Origin: Mageeibacillus sp. UBA6980
GTDB taxonomy: Bacteria > Bacillota > Clostridia > Saccharofermentanales > Saccharofermentanaceae
DNA length: 10,911 bases
Reading direction: 5' to 3'
Assembly: GCA_002450095.1 (NCBI GenBank)
Contig: DJYK01000009.1
Coordinates: 1-10,911 of the forward strand
Position numbers and translations under genes: made by a program. Below the pieces are notes generated by a model that was not told the origin of the DNA, did no database searches, and worked only from the letters and a program-made list of their open reading frames with translations. How positions within the stretch are numbered: the stretch's first letter is position 1; each line of letters begins with the position of its first letter. Shown piece after piece: positions 7,022 to 10,911 of this stretch.

Positions 7022-7028
7022 AATGATA

Positions 7029-8207
7029 ATGGGCGCTGAATCGTATTTGAGCAGAGGTGTATCACCTACAAAGGATGAGGTAAAGGCAGCTGTTAAGAAT
7101 CAGGATAAGGGAGTTTTCCCCGGGGCTTTCGCTAAGCTGATTCCCGATATTGCAGGAGATCCCGAGTATTGTACCGCTATCCATGCAGACGGAGCCGGAA
7201 CTAAGTCTTCCGTAGCTTATCTGATGTTTAAGGAGACCGGTAACTACGACTGGTTCAAAGGACTCGCACAGGATTCGCTCGTAATGAATACGGATGATCT
7301 TGCATGCGTAGGCGCTTATAAGAATCTGTCACTGTCAAATACTATCGGACGTAATGCGCACAGGGTAGACGGCAAGGCTATCGCGAAGGTCATCGAAGGT
7401 TATGACGAGATGATAAGAAAGCTTTCCGATCTCGGTATCAATATAACGATGTGCGGAGGTGAGACGGCTGACGTAGGAGATCTCGTTCAGACACTGATCG
7501 TTGATTCCACTATCGTCGCACGCTCCAAGAGAACTGACATTGTTAACGCCGCTGACATTAAGCCGGGCGATATTATCGTAGGTCTTGCTTCATTCGGTCA
7601 GGCTTCTTATGAGGATTCCTACAACTCCGGTATGTCTTCTAACGGTCTTACGGCTGCAAGGCATCTTCTTCTGTCTCATTACTACTATGAGAACTTCAAG
7701 GAGTCTTTCTCATCTACTATCCCGGAGGATAAGGTCTACTGCGGTAAGTACAGACTTACGGATAAGCTTCCGGGCTCTGAGCAGACAGTAGGTGAGGCTA
7801 TCCTTTCTCCTACGAGAACGTTCCTTCCGGTTATCGCGCGTGCGCTCGATAACTACAGGGAAAATATCAACGGTATCATCCACTGCACCGGAGGCGGACA
7901 GGCTAAGTGCCGAGACTTCGGTAAGAACGTAAGATATGTTAAGGACAATCTCTTCGAATTCCCGCCGCTGTTTAAGGCTATATATGATTCCGGCGACATC
8001 CCGATGAAGGAGATGTTCCAGGTATTTAACTGCGGTCACAGGATCGAGTTCTACTTGGATTCCGAGGAGGCTGCAGCCGGCATTATTGCTATCGCTCAGT
8101 CCTTCAATATCGATGCACGCATTGTCGGACATGTAGAGGGACTGCCGGAGGGCTCCGAGAATGAGGTCGTCATCCGTTATGGCGGCGAAGAGTTCGTCTA
8201 TAACTGA
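7029..8207 (+). CDS. purM: Phosphoribosylformylglycinamidine cyclo-ligase (AIR synthase), long form
   Basis: Closes the imidazole ring in de novo purine synthesis (FGAM + ATP to AIR). The PurM/ThiL/SelD-type fold is shown by HADGAGTKSSVAYL (nucleotide loop), NTDDLACVGA, GGETADVGDL, GDIIVGLASFGQASYEDS, SSNGLTAARH, LSPTRTFLPVI, HCTGGGQAK and FNCGHRIEFY. At 392 residues from the ATG at 7029 it is longer than the usual ~345-residue PurM. The extra SYEDSYNSGM-type segment before SNGL, GHR in place of the usual GxG/GM, and the SFNIDARIVG ending recall the long PurM of Bacteroidetes, from memory. An upstream ATG at 7023 is rejected because the ribosome binding site would touch it. No other pur genes are adjacent. 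The gene probably lies on the rnpB transcript and ends at a terminator. Another role within the AIR-synthase-related family is possible but less likely. Confidence 0.85.
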   Translation: MGAESYLSRGVSPTKDEVKAAVKNQDKGVFPGAFAKLIPDIAGDPEYCTAIHADGAGTKSSVAYLMFKETGNYDWFKGLAQDSLVMNTDDLACVGAYKNLSLSNTIGRNAHRVDGKAIAKVIEGYDEMIRKLSDLGINITMCGGETADVGDLVQTLIVDSTIVARSKRTDIVNAADIKPGDIIVGLASFGQASYEDSYNSGMSSNGLTAARHLLLSHYYYENFKESFSSTIPEDKVYCGKYRLTDKLPGSEQTVGEAILSPTRTFLPVIARALDNYRENINGIIHCTGGGQAKCRDFGKNVRYVKDNLFEFPPLFKAIYDSGDIPMKEMFQVFNCGHRIEFYLDSEEAAAGIIAIAQSFNIDARIVGHVEGLPEGSENEVVIRYGGEEFVYN

Positions 8208-8235
8208 TATTCAAATTCCTGATTACTATTAGGTT

Positions 8236-8270
8236 ATAAACGCGTCACGGTGGTTGACGCGTTTATTATT
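8236..8270 (+). terminator. Rho-independent terminator after purM
   Basis: A perfect 12-bp stem, ATAAACGCGTCA (8236-8247) with TGACGCGTTTAT (8255-8266), and a 7-base loop. The following T tract is broken (TTTATTATT), so termination may be partial. The A-rich left arm could also serve in the opposite direction. Confidence 0.8.
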
Positions 8271-8319
8271 AATTGTTAAATTGTAAATATATCTTTATAT
8301 CTAAAGGAGGATAGTTCTA

Positions 8320-8988
8320 ATGGCTTCCATTAAAAAGTATGTAGCTGAATTTATCGGCACATTTGTCCTTGTCTTTGCTGCTTGCGGTACTGCTGCTGCG
8401 GTAGGTTGTAAGACAAATGAAGCTAACGGTGCGTATATTCTTACTGCACTCGCATTCGGCCTTGTAATTGTTGCAATGGCTTATTCTATCGGTAATATCT
8501 CCGGATGCCACATCAATCCTGCAGTATCTCTCGCTGTTCTTCTCTCAGGTAAGATGACTGCTAAGGATTTCTGCGGATACCTTGTAGCTCAGTTCCTGGG
8601 CGGTATCGTCGGTGCAGCCTGCATCGGTGTTATGCTTGGCTTTGACTGCGGATTCGGAGCTAACGGTCTTTATAACGGCAACATCCTGCTGTCGATCTTC
8701 ATAGAGATCCTTTTGACATTCATCTTCGTTCTCGCGATCCTCGGCGTAACGAGCAAGCCCGAGTTATCGAATGTTGCAGGTATCGTTATCGGCCTTTCAC
8801 TTACACTCGTACACATCTTCGGTATTCACTTCACAGGTACATCCGTTAACCCTGCAAGATCCTTCGCTTCTGCGATCTTCGCAGGCGGCGATGCTCTTTC
8901 AAGCTGCTGGGTATTCATCGTTGCGCCCCTTCTCGGCGGTGCACTTGCTGCAGTTGTCTGGAAGTTCCTTTCTGAAGAGAAGAAGTAA
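8320..8988 (+). CDS. Aquaporin of the MIP family, AqpZ-like water channel
   Basis: Six-helix membrane channel of 222 residues with both pore motifs, HINPAVS (Asn66) and TSVNPARS (Asn177). The aromatic/arginine filter aligned to E. coli AqpZ is Phe46, His165, Thr174 and Arg180, the water-selective set rather than the glycerol-facilitator set, so I infer a water (or small neutral solute) channel. Cys63 lies three residues before the first NPA, where AqpZ has Gly. The start has AAAGGAGG at 8303-8310, 9 bases upstream. An AT-rich stretch at 8262-8301 must hold the promoter, but I cannot choose a convincing -35/-10 pair; TTGTTA at 8273 with TATATC at 8296 is one weak option. It is a single-gene unit between two terminators. 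Confidence 0.92.
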   Translation: MASIKKYVAEFIGTFVLVFAACGTAAAVGCKTNEANGAYILTALAFGLVIVAMAYSIGNISGCHINPAVSLAVLLSGKMTAKDFCGYLVAQFLGGIVGAACIGVMLGFDCGFGANGLYNGNILLSIFIEILLTFIFVLAILGVTSKPELSNVAGIVIGLSLTLVHIFGIHFTGTSVNPARSFASAIFAGGDALSSCWVFIVAPLLGGALAAVVWKFLSEEKK

Positions 8989-9013
8989 TCTATATAGCTT
9001 TATTTCTTAACGA

Positions 9014-9045
9014 AAAACGCCTTTGCCGTTTGGCAGAGGCGTTTT
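9014..9045 (+). terminator. Rho-independent terminator after the aquaporin gene
   Basis: A 14-bp stem with one G-T pair: 9014-9027 (AAAACGCCTTTGCC) with 9032-9045 (GGCAGAGGCGTTTT) and a GTTT loop. The stem ends in four A and four T, so it can work in both directions. Confidence 0.9.
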
Positions 9046-9049
9046 GTTA

Positions 9050-9078
9050 TTGCGTTCGAATAATAATCCAAGTATCAT
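9050..9078 (+). promoter_or_regulatory. Candidate promoter of leuCD
   Basis: TTGCGT (9050-9055) and TATCAT (9073-9078) with a 17-base spacer; the -10 box matches the consensus at five of six positions, the -35 box is weak. TATACT at 9084-9089 is an alternative -10 without a good -35. The leader would be about 25 bases, too short for a leucine T-box or a peptide attenuator. Confidence 0.4.
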
Positions 9079-9098
9079 CCGATTATACTTACAGAAAT

Positions 9099-9103
9099 GA
9101 GGT
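9099..9103 (+). promoter_or_regulatory. Ribosome binding site that decides the leuC start
   Basis: GAGGT lies 8 bases before the ATG at 9112. It overlaps an earlier in-frame ATG at 9097, which therefore has no ribosome binding site of its own. Confidence 0.65.
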
Positions 9104-9111
9104 ATCTTAAC

Positions 9112-10392
9112 ATGGGAATGACGATGACTCAGAAGATACTGGCAGATCACGCAGGGCTTGAGAAGGTTCAGGCCGGAGACCTGATAGAGGCCTCTCTTGA
9201 TAAGGTCCTGGGAAATGATGTTACGACGCCTCCTGCGATCAAGGTCTTTGAAGGCATGGATCCGGTCGATGTCTTTGATAAGGACAAGATCATTATGGTT
9301 CCGGATCACTTTACTCCGAACAAGGATATCAATTCCGCTACGCTTACGAAGTGCATGAGATGCTTTGCAAGAGAGCATAATATCACTAATTACTTCGAAC
9401 TCGGTCAAAAGGGTATGGGGATCGAACATGTTATTATTCCCGATAACGGTCTTATCTTTCCGGGTGATACCATAATCGGTGCGGATTCGCATACATGTAC
9501 CTACGGCGCTCTGGGCGCTTTCGCGACGGGTGTCGGCTCGACCGATCTCGCCTGTGCAATGGTGTCCGGTTCCACATGGTTCAAGGTTCCCTCTGCGATT
9601 AAGGTTATTCTTACGGGCAAGCCCGGTGAATATGTAACCGGAAAGGATATCATACTTCACCTTATCGGTCTTATCGGTGTTGACGGAGCCCTTTATAAGT
9701 CGCTTGAGTTCACGGGTGACGGTGTCCGCGAGCTCTCGATGGATCAGCGCCTCACGATATCGAATATGGCTATCGAATGCGGCGGCAAGAACGGTATCTT
9801 CCCGGTAGATGACATAACTCTTGCTTATATATCGAAGACGAATCCCGATCGCTTCTCGAGGGGCGAATATAAGGTTTATAAGCCCGATTCCGATGCCGAA
9901 TACGACAGAGAGATCACCATTGAACTCGATAAGGTCCCTCTTACGGTCGCGCTTCCTCATCTTCCGTCGAATACGAAGCCTGCCTCTGAGGTTACTGACA
10001 TGAAGATCGATCAGGTCGTCATCGGTTCATGTACCAACGGCAGAGAAGAGGATATAAGGCTCGCAGCGAAGCTTTTTGAAGGGAAGAAGGTCGCTGACGG
10101 CATAAGATGCATCGTTATCCCCGGTTCCCAGAGAGTCTACCGCAAGGCTTTGGATGAAGGGTGGCTCAGGATCTTTGACGATGCGGGCTGTGTTATATCT
10201 ACGCCTACCTGCGGACCTTGTCTCGGAGGTCACATGGGAATCCTTGCCGAAGGCGAGAGATGTGTTTCCACGACTAACAGGAACTTTGTCGGCAGGATGG
10301 GACACGTTAAGTCCGAAGTTATATTGAGCGGCGTTCCCGTTGCCGTCGCATCCGCCGTCAAAGGGCGCGTGGCAACACCGTTCGAGATCTGA
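9112..10392 (+). CDS. leuC: 3-isopropylmalate dehydratase large subunit
   Basis: With LeuD forms isopropylmalate isomerase, the [4Fe-4S] enzyme that converts 2- to 3-isopropylmalate in leucine synthesis. The 426 residues are typical of the HacA-like LeuC type found in Clostridia and archaea (E. coli LeuC is about 466). Cluster ligands are Cys307 in VIGSCTNGR and Cys367/Cys370 in TPTCGPCLGGH. Other signatures are ADSHTCTYGALGAFATGVGSTD (split here: ADSHTCTYG and GAFATGVGSTD) and STTNRNFVGRMG. The N-terminus MGMTMTQKIL matches the family from 9112; extending to 9097 would add MRYLN without homology or ribosome binding site. leuD follows after 13 bases. Homoaconitase or dimethylmalate dehydratase are related alternatives; without leuA or leuB in view the substrate is inferred. 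Confidence 0.93.
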   Translation: MGMTMTQKILADHAGLEKVQAGDLIEASLDKVLGNDVTTPPAIKVFEGMDPVDVFDKDKIIMVPDHFTPNKDINSATLTKCMRCFAREHNITNYFELGQKGMGIEHVIIPDNGLIFPGDTIIGADSHTCTYGALGAFATGVGSTDLACAMVSGSTWFKVPSAIKVILTGKPGEYVTGKDIILHLIGLIGVDGALYKSLEFTGDGVRELSMDQRLTISNMAIECGGKNGIFPVDDITLAYISKTNPDRFSRGEYKVYKPDSDAEYDREITIELDKVPLTVALPHLPSNTKPASEVTDMKIDQVVIGSCTNGREEDIRLAAKLFEGKKVADGIRCIVIPGSQRVYRKALDEGWLRIFDDAGCVISTPTCGPCLGGHMGILAEGERCVSTTNRNFVGRMGHVKSEVILSGVPVAVASAVKGRVATPFEI

Positions 10393-10399
10393 AAGGAGG
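10392..10399 (+). promoter_or_regulatory. Ribosome binding site that decides the leuD start
   Basis: AAAGGAGG lies 6 bases before the ATG at 10406. An open frame reaching back to 10340 inside leuC has no such signal and adds a non-homologous basic stretch. Confidence 0.8.
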
Positions 10400-10405
10400 C
10401 AGGAT

Positions 10406-10900
10406 ATGTCTGTAAAAGGAACAGTTTTTAAATACGGAAATGATGTCGATACCGACGTTATAATCCCAGCAAGGCATCTGACTTCCGCAGATCCCATGTA
10501 TCTTGCCGCTCACTGTATGGAAGATATCGATCCCGAATTCGTTAAGAATGTGAAGAGCGGGGATATTATGGTCGCCGGCTGTAACTTTGGCTGCGGCTCA
10601 TCAAGGGAGCATGCTCCCGTCTCGATCAAGGCGAGCGGTATTTCACTTGTCATAGCGGAGTCTTTTGCAAGGATATTCTACCGCAATGCCATAAATGTCG
10701 GACTTGCCATAATGGAGTGTCCCGAGGCTTCAAGGGCTATAAATGCCGGTGATGAGGTGGAAGCGGATTTTGATACGGGTATCATTAAAGATCTTACGAC
10801 AGGGGAGACTTTTACTGCCAAGCCGTTTCCTGAGTTTATCAAGAAGATAATAGATGCCGGAGGACTCGTACCTTATACGAGTGCCAAGAAGGAGGCATGA
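10406..10900 (+). CDS. leuD: 3-isopropylmalate dehydratase small subunit
   Basis: Small swivel-domain subunit that completes the LeuCD active site. 164 residues, the short LeuD form that accompanies HacA-like LeuC (E. coli LeuD is about 200). Motifs: NDVDTDVIIPARHL (12-25), the substrate loop region RHLTSADP (23-30), HCMEDIDPEF (36-45), and the active-site segment GCNFGCGSSREHAP (58-71) with Ser/Arg at 65-67. Many family members have Tyr where this one has His24 (RYL/RHL), next to the loop thought to set substrate length. The start follows from the ribosome binding site and homology. The gene ends at 10900 with a possible 4-base overlap with a following gene. Confidence 0.94.
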   Translation: MSVKGTVFKYGNDVDTDVIIPARHLTSADPMYLAAHCMEDIDPEFVKNVKSGDIMVAGCNFGCGSSREHAPVSIKASGISLVIAESFARIFYRNAINVGLAIMECPEASRAINAGDEVEADFDTGIIKDLTTGETFTAKPFPEFIKKIIDAGGLVPYTSAKKEA

Positions 10901-10911
10901 TAAAAAGTAAA
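10897..10911 (+). CDS. Possible start of the next gene (perhaps leuB), cut by the window edge
   Basis: An ATG at 10897 overlaps the leuD stop by 4 bases (ATGA) and opens MIKSK to the window end. AAGGAGG at 10889-10895 is very close to it (1 base), so a later start is possible. 3-isopropylmalate dehydrogenase is the usual next gene and its N-terminus could follow such a stretch, but five residues prove nothing. Confidence 0.3.

Noticed and set aside
7023..7028. purM start at 7023
   Set aside because: The ribosome binding site would end one base before it; the ATG at 7029 has normal spacing.
9046..9111. T-box or leucine attenuator upstream of leuC
   Set aside because: Only 66 bases separate the previous terminator from the start; there is no T-box sequence, no Leu-codon run and no second terminator.
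9007..9960. Long minus-strand open frame (317 codons) opposite leuC
   Set aside because: leuC is fully supported by motifs on the plus strand. The antisense product has no recognisable motif, no ribosome binding site, and begins to overlap the terminator; codon bias explains the lack of stops.
10340..10405. leuD start at 10340 inside leuC
   Set aside because: The added residues are non-homologous and the strong ribosome binding site at 10392-10399 fits 10406.

Overview
The window reads as chromosomal core-gene territory from a Gram-positive anaerobe of the class Clostridia (Bacillota). This is inferred from strong AGGAGG-type ribosome binding sites, tightly overlapped operon genes, a trmK-nif3 pair downstream of dnaG, a YajC protein, an RNase P RNA that looks like the ancestral A type rather than the Bacillus B type, and a surface protein with a clostridial-looking C-terminal anchor. 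I cannot name a genus. No phage, insertion sequence, tRNA or CRISPR array is visible, and I see no convincing undescribed multi-gene system.

Layout, all genes on the + strand. (1) 1-1036: the 3' end of a large surface-protein gene. It has a stalk of 100 consecutive X-Thr dipeptides (mostly an 8-residue PTATDTPT unit), a looser Thr/Pro/Glu linker, one X2/Ig-like domain and a membrane/cell-wall anchor, and it ends in a UUCG-loop terminator. (2) 1135-6629: an apparent operon with a good promoter overlapped by a perfect inverted repeat: dapA, dapB, yajC, dnaG, trmK and a short nif3-family gene. It joins lysine/meso-diaminopimelate synthesis (peptidoglycan and lysine), a Sec accessory subunit, the replication primase and a tRNA methyltransferase. 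The rpoD/sigA gene that usually lies between dnaG and trmK in Bacillota is absent here. (3) 6620-8266: rnpB (RNase P RNA) with its own promoter over the nif3 stop codon, followed 22 bases later by a long-form purM (AIR synthase) with no terminator between them, then a terminator. (4) 8320-9045: a single AqpZ-like aquaporin gene with its own terminator. (5) 9050-10911: leuC and leuD (isopropylmalate isomerase subunits, leucine synthesis), with a possible start of the next leu gene at the window edge.

The most useful points for a reader are: the very regular X-Thr stalk and non-canonical anchor; the dyad over the dapA promoter; the missing rpoD; the rnpB-purM read-through arrangement; the Bacteroidetes-like form of PurM; and the corrected starts for purM (7029), leuC (9112) and leuD (10406).
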